Shown piece by piece: positions 34,154 to 44,611 of a stretch of 64,000 bases of DNA. The position numbers and the translations under genes are program-made. The stretch's first letter is position 1, and every line of letters starts with the position of its first letter. Source of the stretch: Clitopilus passeckerianus (Eukaryota > Basidiomycota > Agaricomycetes > Agaricales > Entolomataceae); assembly GCA_944990035.1 (NCBI GenBank), contig CALYLX010000147.1, forward strand, positions 62,001-126,000, written 5' to 3'. The notes under the pieces were generated by a model. It saw only the letters and a program-made list of their open reading frames with translations, had not been told where the DNA came from and did not search any database.

Positions 34154-35717
34154 ATGCACACTCCTTCAGCAGCATTTCGACCTTTCAGCACCCTAAAATG
34201 TTGCGCGCGCAAGACTGGGCCTGTCTACACGGCTTGCACACGACTACGACCTTTTGCAATCCAGAACTCTGTTCAAAAAGCACCGTATAGCATGGCAATT
34301 TCACCCGCAACCTATGAGGCAACGCCCAGCACGCACACGGTCAATCCTGTCGTGAAGCCAACGTATGACGCCTCACCCATTCCACCGAACCCGCTTGGGG
34401 AGGGAAACTGCATTCGCAGAGCGGCCGCACTAATCATCGGGTGAGTGCATATCTGAGGCAACCTTGGATGATATCTGAAAGTTTATTTGACCGTCTTAGT
34501 GATGAAATCCTCAACGGCAAGACTCGAGACAGCAACTCTAACTTCTTTGCGCGATATTGCTTCGAACAGGGCATCGAACTGTATGATGCCATTCCTCTGA
34601 ATTCTTCAATAATTGACCTCGTTTATTCAGAAAACGTATAGAGGTTATCGCTGACGATGAAGAGGAGATGTACGTCTCCCCTGACTCTATAAGAGATTGC
34701 CCACTCACATGGCTCCTGTCCCCAGTGTCGAAGCCAGCAGACGGCTAGTCGAGAAATACGACTTCGTCATCACTACAGGTGGTATTGGGCCCACCCACGA
34801 CGGTATGAAATGGTCACAGCACCTTCTTTTGCCTCGTCATCCCACCTCTCTCATCCACCACTTCACCAGATATTACATATCAGTCGCTTGCCACAGCGTT
34901 CAACCAGGACTTGGTCCACCATCCGGAAACCCTAAAGCGAATGGACGGCCTTGCTCGGCACCGGAGGTCATATAATTCACAGACTCCAGAGCAGCGAACT
35001 GCCATGCAGAGGATGGCTCTTTTCCCTGATCAAGCGGAGGTCCTTTTCGTCAACGAGGACAGCTGGGTGGTACGTCAAGTTTCCTGTTCTTTCCTCTGGC
35101 GGCAAGCCATCATGTCATATGATTTCGACCGCTTCTCCCCTCTCCTTCCCTCTGTTCCGTACCTTCGATTCTGACCTTCCTGCTTATCACCCTTATCAAG
35201 CCTGTGATTCGACTTGAAGGCAAACTTTGCGTGTTCCCCGGCATCCCGAAGCTGTTTCAGCGAATGTTGACAGAACTGACGCCATATCTCCCTCTGCCGC
35301 CGAAATCCGAGCGGCCCCTCCGAATTCAGATCTTCACTAAGTACGCCCTTACATTGTCCCATTCATGATGACATCTGACCATTCTTGTGCAGCCGCCTCG
35401 AATCCATGATTGCGCCCTACCTCACATCTCTGCAGAAGAGAGTGGTGTCCAGCGGAGTCCAGGTGGGCTCATACCCTGTGATGGGCAAAGGCGTCTTCGT
35501 CAGCTTGATTGGCCGAGATCCTATACATCTGGAATCTGGGACGTTGTGGTTGGCCGACATAGCTAGAGAGGTGGAGAGGGAGATTGGGGGGCGAGTCGCC
35601 AGCGACGAGGAGGTCGTCAGCGTGAAGCAGGAAGCAGTCGTCAAGCAGTCAGAGGAGGGATTCAAGTCACCTGTGACAAGTCCTGGCATTCCACAATTAG
35701 CTACACCGAAGATATGA
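34154..35717 (+). CDS. MoCF/molybdopterin-binding-domain protein (MoaB/Mog-like)
   Basis: Exons 34154-34440, 34500-34580, 34631-34669, 34726-34802, 34870-35069, 35201-35340 and 35393-35717 join to 382 aa. The MoCF_biosynth fold is clear: AALIIGDEILNGKTRDSNS, a middle Asp-rich strand, and the phosphate/pterin loop FVITTGGIGPTHDD. The family includes MogA/MoaB and the N-terminal domain of FAD synthases (FLAD1 type); the present layout, with no PAPS-reductase domain, fits the stand-alone fungal group of uncertain substrate. Two starts are possible. The ATG at 34154 adds 46 residues rich in Arg, Ser and Ala that could target mitochondria; the ATG at 34292 gives 336 aa. Confidence 0.82.
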
Positions 35718-35970
35718 ACAGTTATGCTATTGTGTCGTAGTTAGACATACCAAGATTTGTACGCTTTCGTTTTGTATATTATTGCCGCGTTCACTACGCA
35801 ATTCCAGTCTTGATTTGGAACTTTGGAACTTGATTTGCCCACGCTGCGCAAGATTCTGCCGACAGTTCACGGGCCAATAGCGTAGAAACGAGGCAGACAT
35901 CCAGGCCAATGTTCTAGTACGCGTCAATACGATTTCGTACGGATGCTGTGGTGGTAACTTTCTTGTAACA
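35718..35970. other. Intergenic
   Basis: 3' end of the MoCF gene and spacer; no gene seen. Confidence 0.35.
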
Positions 35971-36866
35971 AAATGCGCCTCTATCCACTGGTGGCAGTGC
36001 TTCTGCCCAGCCTCGACCTCTCCATCTTCGGGACCATACGTCTTCCATGTGTTCTGAGGACATCACGCTTGCCTTGGATGATATCGAGTATCTCGTTGTG
36101 GGTCTTGTGCCAGTGGGGTGGAACGTCAAGGACATCTGCGTGGTGGTCTCCTGAGATATGGTTTTATGTGAGCCAATTTGCACGCTTCAAAAATGTCTGG
36201 TAGAAAGACGATTATGTGAAGCTTCAATCCCACGTGACATGGTGGACTGGCCATGGTTCCTCCCTTCCTCGAGTTGTTGGGTGGTCATATGTAATATCTA
36301 TTCAAGCGTTGAATGACTCGAAGTTTGCGTAGAGACATGGTCCTTAAACGGGCTGCTATTTATTCGACAGCGTGAGTGGTGACGGTCTTGGAGAGGTCGT
36401 CATTCCAAAGGGAACTGTTCATGCTCTGAAGTCGATCAAAGGTGTAGACGTCATGTTCAAGGAGAGAACAGATCCGATGGTAAGCACTTCTTTCTGCCCT
36501 GCAGTTGAACACCGGTCTGATGGTGATTGTAGGACGATGAGAAGGAGATGTTCTTTCGCGATTTGTTTACTACAGGACAATTCTCTTCAAAATCTTCGAT
36601 ATCATGCTGACGTTCTATCACGGGGATACTTTTCCAGCATTCCCAAATAAGGTCAAATGGATGGAAAGGACGGTAAGTTGGCTCAGCTTCTTGGTCTCGC
36701 ACAGATTTTGTTGGCACACTTGACTCAGTTCCTTCCTGTATTTTGTGGATACCTGGCACCGGCCTTTGGTCATAAACTGGCGCACAAGCCTGCACAGAAG
36801 TCCAATCAGGGGTTTCGATCCTTCGCCAGCCCCCTCTTATTGCATACCCTACGACATCCTCTGTAA
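35971..36866. pseudogene. Cupin copy A, broken by an internal inversion
   Basis: The 3' part lies on the plus strand (36395-36866) and encodes IPKGTVHALKSIKGVDVMF and the downstream exons. The 5' part, including its promoter and first exon, lies on the minus strand (36394 down to about 36008), encoding DVLDVPPHWHKTHNEIL. The 37 bp at 35971-36007 keep the original orientation and match 38736-38772 upstream of copy B. So a segment of about 390 bp has been flipped. The inverted part also has a TAA after ANWLT and a short deletion, and the 3' part shares a 1 bp deletion with copy B. Clearly non-functional. Confidence 0.8.
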
Positions 36867-36990
36867 TATCACCTTGGATACCCTTGGTTTTATTCTTCAA
36901 TGGCCTACTTGAACACACAGAAAACTGATGATGCATGCGTTACCTAGGCGATTCTCGAAGCTCCAAGCTTGTCGATAATCAAACTTTCAG

Positions 36991-37317
36991 ATGGCAGAGA
37001 CTTCATTTCATCCCGACGAAGTTGCTCGAGGCTTCGATAAAGTCGCAGATTCCGAATCAGCTTTTAAGTGCCATGAATAGATCGCACTGGAGCATAACGG
37101 CGACGTTGCAGTACGTACTGGGCTCTTGAATGCATCCTCGGCAAAGATCTTTGTACAAGTTAACCGCACAATTGAGAAGTCATCGGCATACGACTTGGTG
37201 TTTCGTGAGGATGACTGCCAGTGGAAGGTGAATGTGAATCCTCGAAGGGCGGCACGTGCATCGCCATGTCTACAGCACAACAGGATCTGTTTTGGCGCCG
37301 GTGTGCACAGTGCTTGA
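36991..37317 (+). pseudogene. Unknown ORF with one amber codon
   Basis: A frame of 108 codons starting at an ATG directly after a TTTCAG is interrupted only by TAG at 37078-37080, after SAFKCHE. It then continues through FVQVNRTIEKSSAYDLVF to a TGA at 37315. A CAG to TAG change would explain the break. No family recognised. It could be an eroded upstream exon of the ankyrin gene or an independent pseudogene. Confidence 0.35.
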
Positions 37318-37406
37318 TTTGTTCCCTTAGTTGACCAGGCAACAACATAGTTCTCCGTTTGCCGCGTTCTGACAAGGTTTGGACTGTTCTATTTCGAGAT
37401 AGTGAC

Positions 37407-38417
37407 ATGGAATGTAACACAAGCTCAGTAGACATGTCCACGAACGAACTTGACTCGAGCTCTATAGTAGCGGGAAGGGATGTCACCATCGACACAACAA
37501 ATGCTGATAGGGTCATCATTTACAACTACTACTCGTCCCTCAACTTGCCCAGACCTTCAACTACGGATACAAGGGGTCTTTCACCTTCACAGCTTACAAC
37601 AGTCGACGATCATTCAAGGCTGCTATCCATAGCTGGAAAAGACGTAAGTCACCTCCACCCCTGTAAGTATTGATCAATTATTACTATTGTATTAACCAAG
37701 ATCTCTGTAGCTCCTCCATAAAGCAGCTCAGGAGAACAACATCGACGTCATCAAAAGTTTACTGGATTATGCTCCGGATATCTCGAACCACCTCGATGAA
37801 GATGAAAGAACTGCGCTACACTTGGCCGCCTTTCGAGGTTGCACTGAAGTTATTAGCATCTTGCTTACTCGCTCTGGGATTAATGTTGGTGCTCGAGATA
37901 GAGACGGGCGAGCACCTCTCTTACTCGCTGCATTGCGTGGACATACAGAAGTCGTACGAATACTGCTCAACCACTCAGGCGTCAACGTCAATGCACAAGA
38001 TAACCACGGCTTCACCGCCCTTAATCTGGCGGCAGAGGCAGGTCGCAAAGATGTCTTACAGCTACTGCTGAATCGATCCAATACGGAGGTTAATAACAAG
38101 ATTTCGGATTGGAGCAATACTGCTCTCATAGGTGCAACTTACCGGGGACAAAAGGAGAGCATACAATTATTGATCAATCATCCCAACGTCGACCTGAATC
38201 ACCGGAATAAACATGGTTTAACAGCATTGGAGATTGCGGTGCTAACAGGCGGGACCGAGATCGCAACAATGTTACGGAATGCAGGAGCTATTGATATTTC
38301 GGTAAGTGATTACCTAGGGGTTCGACTTATCGACCGGAAAAAACGGAGTGCTCATTGAATGGATTTCAGCCAGTTGCTGCTGTCACAACTTTCTTCATTC
38401 ATTGGTTCTCGGCTTGA
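37407..38417 (+). CDS. Ankyrin-repeat protein
   Basis: Exons 37407-37643, 37711-38301 and 38370-38417 join to 291 aa. After about 80 polar, Ser/Thr-rich residues, five or six ankyrin repeats run almost to the end. Examples are HLAAFRGCTEVISILL, GRAPLLLAALRGHTEVVRILL, GFTALNLAAEAGRKDVLQLLL and GLTALEIAVLTGGTEIATML. The short last exon adds a hydrophobic end (VAAVTTFFIHWF). Ankyrin arrays mediate protein binding; no catalytic domain is present. In fungi such arrays often form the C-terminal part of NLR-like proteins, so the gene could be a fragment of one, but a phase-consistent start is present. Confidence 0.75.
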
Positions 38418-38735
38418 TAATGACTCTGTCGTTGGGCTTGTACATCCAGCGTTCCGTTGTTTTGCGAAATTCAGCCATTACTAACTATCTACATATTCAT
38501 GTCCTCTGAAAGCTGTTACAGACCGAGAGTGTAGACATAGCTCTCTGGTTTTGCTACGGACCCCTTCCTATGCTGCTTTGTCGTTGGAATAGTTGAGGAT
38601 ATGAACCGCGAGGTAGTATTGGAAGGGTGTACGCGTTCTATCGCAACGGTCACTACTCGGCATCCGTCGAAAACAACTTATTTTCAACGCGATCGTTAAA
38701 CTTCACGAACCAACTGTACTTAGAATCCTATAAGC

Positions 38736-38772
38736 AAATGCACCTCCGTCCACTGGTGGCAGTGCTCCTGCC
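38736..38772 (+). repeat. 37 bp upstream repeat shared by cupin copies A and B
   Basis: Nearly identical to 35971-36007 (a few substitutions). It marks the common 5' flank of the two duplicated cupin copies and fixes the left breakpoint of the inversion in copy A. Confidence 0.7.
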
Positions 38773-38842
38773 TGACCTTCACCCAAGACCTTCAACACCC
38801 ATGCGCTCATATAAATAGCAGCTCGTCCAAAGGTTACCGGTT

Positions 38843-39595
38843 ATGCCTCTACGCAAGCCTCAAACAATTTAAAATCTGGCTGGAGATCGAACGTGAGGAG
38901 TCAACAACTCAAAGACACCCTTTATGTCGGGAAGGGAGGAACTATGGTTAGTCCATCCGCTGTCATGCCTTACAGGATTGAAACCTGTCACAATATCTTT
39001 TCTGCTGGACCCTTTTTCCTCTTGAAAGAAGCAGAGTGGCTCACGCACAACCATATCACAGGATATCCCGACGCAGATGTCCTTGACGTTCCACCCCACT
39101 GGCACGAGACCCACGGCGAGATACTCCATATCATCCAAGGCAAGCGTGATGTCCTCGCAGAGAGCACATGGAAGATGTATGGTCCCGAAGATGGAGAGGT
39201 CGCCATTCCAAAGGGAACTGTTCATGCTCTGAAGTCGATTAAAGGTGTAGAGGTCATGTTCGAGGAGAGGACAGATCCATTGGTACGCCCTGCAGTTGAA
39301 CACAGAAATGGTACTCAGGACGACGAGAAGGAGCTGTTCTTCTGCGATTTATTTTCTACAGGATCATTGTCTTCAAACTCTTCGATATCATGCTGACGTT
39401 CTATCATGGGGATACTTTCCCAGCATTCCTAGGTCACGGCAAATGAATGGAAAGGACGGTGAGTTGGCGCAGCTTCTTGGTCTCGCGCAGATTTTATTGA
39501 CACCCTTGACTCAGTTCCTTCCTGTATTTGGTGGATACCTGGCACCGGTCTTTGGCTATAAACTGGCGCACAAGCCTGCACATAAGTCCAATTAA
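38843..39595 (+). pseudogene. Cupin copy B, frameshifted
   Basis: The cupin core is well preserved: DADVLDVPPHWHETHGEIL carries the metal-type HxH...E ligands, followed by GEVAIPKGTVHALKSIKGVEVMF. The acceptor before the second exon is changed (GG where copy C has AG, near 39011). The third exon has a 1 bp deletion near 39378 shared with copy A. Later a TGA replaces the Trp codon of the KWLER motif, near 39445. The last exon still encodes FGYKLAHKPAHK. Non-functional, but with a recent look. Confidence 0.75.
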
Positions 39596-39870
39596 GGGAT
39601 TTCGATCCTTCGCCAGCTTCCTCTTATTGCATATCCTACGACACCCTCTGTAATGTCTCCTCTTAGAATGGCCACACTTTTCCTGCCAGACTCGAAACAC
39701 GCAGAACGCTGATGATGCTTGCATCACCTTGACTATGCGGGGTATATTAGGCGCTCGCGTATTTGGTTTTAGTATTGAATTGGAATGGACACATGTTCGA
39801 TCGTACCTGACTTTCGCTCAAGTATATAGCACAGGCCTCACGGCGAACAGCCTGGCTAGAAACCAAACTC

Positions 39871-40591
39871 ATGGCCGCCTCACAGTCGGACGATACGATT
39901 CGTTTCGGAGAAAGCATGTCGATGGTAAGTCGCACCTTGTCGGCTACTGAACATGGGTAAAATTTCAGGTTCTGATGGCAGATGCATAGACCTTTCTGAG
40001 AAATGGTGAATGGGTTATCCGAAATCATTATACAGGTGCTGCCGATGCAGATGTCTTCGAGGTTCCACCTCACTGGCACGACACCCATGACGAGATATTC
40101 CGGATCCTGAAAGGAAAGATGGATGTCTTGCTGGGCTCCACTTGGCGGACATATGCGCCCGAAGACGGAGAAATAGTCATTCTCAAAGGGACAGTCCATT
40201 CCTTGAGAGGTATCAAGGGTGTTGAGCTTATCTGTGAGGAGAAGACTGATCCAATGGTGCGTTTTATTTGGAGCTTAGAGTAAATCCTGTATTATGATCA
40301 ACTAACACTTCAACACAGGATGGAGAGAAGGAAATATTTTTCCGCAATCTCTTTGCAAAAGGTGGGCTCAAGGCCGGCTTGTTTGATGCAATGCATGTCT
40401 TCTACCACGGAGACACCATCCCGGCATTCCCAGGCCACATCAAATGGCTCGAAAGAGCTGTGAGTTTCTGTCAATTCTAGTCGAACTTGGCTGACGTTCT
40501 CCTCAAAAAGTTTGTAACAGTAGTTGGTGCATACATGGCGCCTTTATTGGGCTACGAACTGGTTTACAAGCCTGGGCAGAAGAGAGACTGA
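39871..40591 (+). CDS. Cupin-domain protein (copy C, intact)
   Basis: Exons 39871-39924, 39990-40256, 40319-40459 and 40511-40591 join to 180 aa. A single conserved beta-barrel cupin is present: motif 1 EVPPHWHDTHDEIFRILKG and motif 2 near VILKGTVHSLRGIKG. After it comes FYHGDTIPAFPGHIKWLERA and a short hydrophobic end. Metal-binding His/Glu ligands of motif 1 are intact. Small basidiomycete cupins of this kind have unknown substrates. It is the only member of the three local copies able to give a complete protein. Confidence 0.78.
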
Positions 40592-40755
40592 GGAACTCAA
40601 GAGTGCTAGGCCGTCATATACTACCCATGATCTCCATCACCCTGTAACCCCAACTCATGAATCCTGGCATTACGTTCTGGGCCGCAAGGGCACATTTTGG
40701 GAGCTGCGTGTTTATCAGTGCCCGAAGGCACAAGTACAGAGAGGTGTGGACAATA

Positions 40756-41630
40756 CTAATGTGAATAATTGCTTTCTGCGCATACAACCAGTTTTGAGCC
40801 AATCATGGGAAACGACCGTGTTCTGACTTGACAGCCAATTTTTAGAGTACTATGCCTGAAGGCACTTGAAATGAGTGGTATTGAAGCCCACAAAAACGGG
40901 CTTGAAAGTGCGAGAGGATTTACTACTCCGAAACGGAACCCAAAAGGTATAGTACTGGCATAAGGAATCGGTACCAAGGGGAGGAAGAAACCCATCACCC
41001 ATTCCTCTGTTTCTTCCTGAGCTGGGAAACACCTGACGATACTCAGGCCGACCAGAGCCATGAATCGCTGAGCGATACTTCCCGAGGCAACCTCAGTAAG
41101 GTTATAGTACAGAAGGCCTTGCATTACCTTGGAGGAGAAACTACAAATAATTTTGTCAGATTCGAGCAGCCCTTGAATTGTCTAGTGAAGAGTTGAGTCC
41201 TGGGTAAGCCCGAGTTATACTTTGGTAGGATCATTACGCGGCAACGCTTGGTGATTGCTTCCGCATCCAAGCCTTCCCAATACTCCCGGAAATCCAAGCA
41301 CCTCTTTGAAATATAGGCTTTCACATAACTGGTGCCAATTATACCGAAACACTCAAATTCGTCTGGACTGCTGCGCCAAATACTGGTGAGTTCCTGGAAT
41401 ACCGAGTCTCGGGGTTTGGCAAGTTCAAATCCCATCGGTCCAATTGCATCAAGGGCGACGTATTGGAGGTATTGTTCTAAGCTCGTTCCAGAGCTCGCTA
41501 TTTTAAAACATTGTGTGGTTGCTTCTTCTTCTTTGCTAGACATTGAGGTGACTGGGGATGTTCGGATCGATGGTGGTGAGGGTGGAGATACGAGACCGGG
41601 GATCAAGGCAAGCTTCAAGTTCACGCGCAT
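40756..41630 (-). CDS. Unknown protein
   Basis: A minus-strand frame from an ATG at 41630 (or 41543) runs to about 41124, encoding SLEQYLQYVALDAIGPMGF and FREYWEGLDAEAITKRCRVM. A second open stretch, 41124-40756, could be its last exon. The linking intron would be very short (about 36 bp) and is uncertain. The second stretch is hydrophobic (FFLPLVPIPYASTIPFGF). No family recognised; the gene may end at 41124. Confidence 0.35.
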
Positions 41631-42348
41631 ATAGCTACTTAAATTACATTATTACTGATCCGTCAACGACTTTCACGCAATTTTCTGACTTATCATGCCT
41701 AGAAATAACGCGAGCAGTGTCACCTGCGCGAGCCCACCAGTACAGGTATTTGCCGCGTTGCTTTGAGTATCGCTGTGGGCTAGCATCTCTACTTTATTCT
41801 GAGCCAGGTCTGGTCCCCTCTGCCTTTTAACACCACCAATGTTATGCGGCCGAAGTCGGCTTAATGACAATAATATACCGGATGTTAGGGCGGGATAGTT
41901 GGGGCAACAAAACTCAAGACGTGATTGCCAGGGCAAAACCTGTTGATCTAGGGCTCGCGGTCCAGCTTCCGGACTTGAAGTGCCAGGCCAGTTGTTGAAG
42001 TTGGTTCGAGACCGACCAAGGCACAATTCTTCTTGTTCATGTAACCGGCTATTTCACGTTTAACCTTGCTCGGTTACCAGAAAGAGACATCGTATTCCAA
42101 ATTACGAATAAACAGTAATAAAACCTATAGTATGAGTATGTGGCACCGACTCAGTCTCGGAAAGAAGGCTCGAAGTAGAAGAAGAGTCAAGACCAGAGCC
42201 GGCTTAGGCCGGTTTGGATGTCGTGTTCCTATGTGTAGAAGGTGACCCAGTCTGAGTAGATGGAAAGTCCTAGATGATAGTTTGCAGAGGATTCCTTGAG
42301 ATGGTGATAGATAAGACGAGGATGAAAAGAATGGAGAGGATTAGGTTT
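41631..42348. other. Intergenic
   Basis: Overlapping short frames only; no supported gene. Confidence 0.35.
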
Positions 42349-44134
42349 CTAATCAACCAGAGTTTTCCTGGGATAATGTCGGCGTCGGGGAGCCTCTTGA
42401 GGGTCGTCAGGAAAGGCATATGAAAAAGTGGGCTTCGGTGGAAGAGGATGAACCGTGTTTGACCAGACAGCATCACTAGAGGTTTGTTGAGCGCCAGCTT
42501 GCAACACCAGAGAAGCTGAGGGCATAGGAACCGCCGTCGCCTTGGAAGTTTGGGAGTCCGAGGTTTGGGAGGGCGCATTGTGCTGTAGGTTCGCCGAGTT
42601 GCTAATGGGTCCAGGCACCAAGACCTTAGCAGTTGCAGGCTTGCTTTGCTGAGATTGAGATTCGGACTGTCCCGCCGCTTGCTGGCTACTCGTAGGATGG
42701 CATTGTCGTTTCGTTGGAGGCTTCAGTTCCTCATTTGTGGGTCGCTTACGGGAAGACTGTTGAAGTTTTAGATAGGCCTCTTGTTCGTCGTAGCTGAAAT
42801 GGGGTCAGCGCGCAACAAGAATGGACAGATATGCAACTTACAACCTCCGGTACTCTACCTGGGCGTTGATGAGTACTGGAACTAGGAGGTCCCATAGACG
42901 GAAAATCCAGTCCATTATGGCCTTCCATTGTTCGTAGGCACAGCCCTTCAAGAGACCTAGGATGACCCGAAAGGTCATGGAGGCCGCCCCATGCTCCCTC
43001 TCAGCCGGCACCACCCCTGCAATCACGGCTAGCTTCGACAGGGTAAGCTTACTTTGCAGTATAATGGCGAAGTACTAGAACACTGTGGATTCGTCAGCTG
43101 TGAGAAATGTGTACGCATGGGCTAATAAACTGACCTGGAGCTCCCGAGACGATTGGCGGGACAGTGTCGCTTCGCCTTGGACGTATTTCTGGCTGAGTGA
43201 CTGCAGTTCTAATTCGCCCAGTGAGGCATACTTTTCCGTGTCATCCTCGCTGGGCTTCTCGTCGACAGCTGAAGGCGGGAGGTGTACTAGGGGATCAACG
43301 CCGCCACTGGCGGGCATGGCTGAGAAGTGATGATCGCATGTAGCAGAACATTGTATCGTAATCCTCGCTCCCATTCTCATTTCCGCAACCCATGACATAA
43401 CTGGCGGCGTTGATGGTAATCGTTAGTGGGAAAGCTCGGGCGAATGGCTGAACCCACCCACTTCATGATCGAGGTCATACTTTCGGAAACAACTAGTCGC
43501 CATCATTAACATAATTGGTATCAAGAATAACAATCAACTATGTACGGGAGGAAAGGATAGAATGTTGCTTTCAGGGTATCGATGTATTGTTCTTCGGAGG
43601 ACGTTCGGATTGCCGATAGCGAGACGTGGAAGTCTTCAAGCATATACGCGACTGGTTTGGTTCCAAATAGTTCTTCCTTTCTCAAAATATACGCCAGAAC
43701 ATCCCGGGCGGAAAGGAACCTGGAACCATCCTAGACCAAGAGGATGAATGAGCATCTAATTGGGAGAGACACAGGAGGATGTGTACTTTCACCAAACGAT
43801 TTGTGGATTTCATTTCCTGTTCCTTGCAGTAAATGACTAGCATGCCACCCAAATCGGCACGTAACATTGTTTCAGCAACAAGCGCCTTCTTTTCATTCAG
43901 TTGCTTGGCTTCCGGGCTCAACTGATGCCTCGCATCCATTTCGATAACCATCCCTGTCACAAGACGCTCAGGGAGCTCGGGACATTTCCCCTCCATCGCA
44001 TCAGACAAGTCATACAATTGCTTACGGAAAGGATCCGGCCCCAACGGCGAGGGGCAGGGAGACGGAGTGAAATCGTGAAGAGGATTGGGCGAACGAATGG
44101 ACAAACAGCGTGAAAGTCCGGGCTGGATTGACAT
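42349..44134 (-). CDS. Unknown multi-exon protein (503 aa)
   Basis: Minus-strand exons 44134-43787, 43730-43546, 43492-43458, 43400-43135, 43074-42842 and 42793-42349 keep one frame throughout, which supports a real gene. Residues about 60-180 look helical and conserved in style (LRADLGGMLVIYCKEQEMK, ARDVLAYILRKEELFG). A 35 bp exon encodes CFRKYDLDHEV. The C-terminal 150 residues are Gln/Ser-rich and include RKRPTNEELKPPTKRQ, a possible nuclear signal. A nuclear regulatory protein is a possible guess; I recognise no domain. Confidence 0.6.
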
Positions 44135-44611
44135 TGAGGTCCTTTTCAAAAGTTGAGCGTCGAAGTTATGGTGCAGTTGTGTGATTAGTGTGATTCTGGC
44201 TGAATACTGTGCCAGAACGTGAGGTAACAACTGCAAACACAACTAGGTAGCCTGCACCGTCTTTCCCAATGATGCTTGCAATGAGTCCAAGGCTGCCGAC
44301 TGAGCGTTTGGGACTTCTTGTTTGCCTGAGTCGCTAGCAACGTTTATCCAAGCCAAGCCAACTCTCACTCGAGTGACGACGAAGAACGCACATCATACAT
44401 GCAATTCCAAGCAAAACAAAAATCCGCACGCTAGGTTCATTCTTCGGTTAGCTCAATGTAGACAAGCTGAGTCTTCTTGACTTGTGTACGAGTAGGATCA
44501 GAGAACTAAAAAGTATACAGTGCAGGAAACACAGCATGCGTGCGGCGGAAGTAACATTTGAGGTCTTATCAGGAACTCAGGACGACTTGAACACGGGGAA
44601 CTCTCCAATTC
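44135..44611. other. Intergenic
   Basis: Contains the promoter of the 503-aa gene and the 3' end of the glycoside hydrolase; nothing specific seen. Confidence 0.35.
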
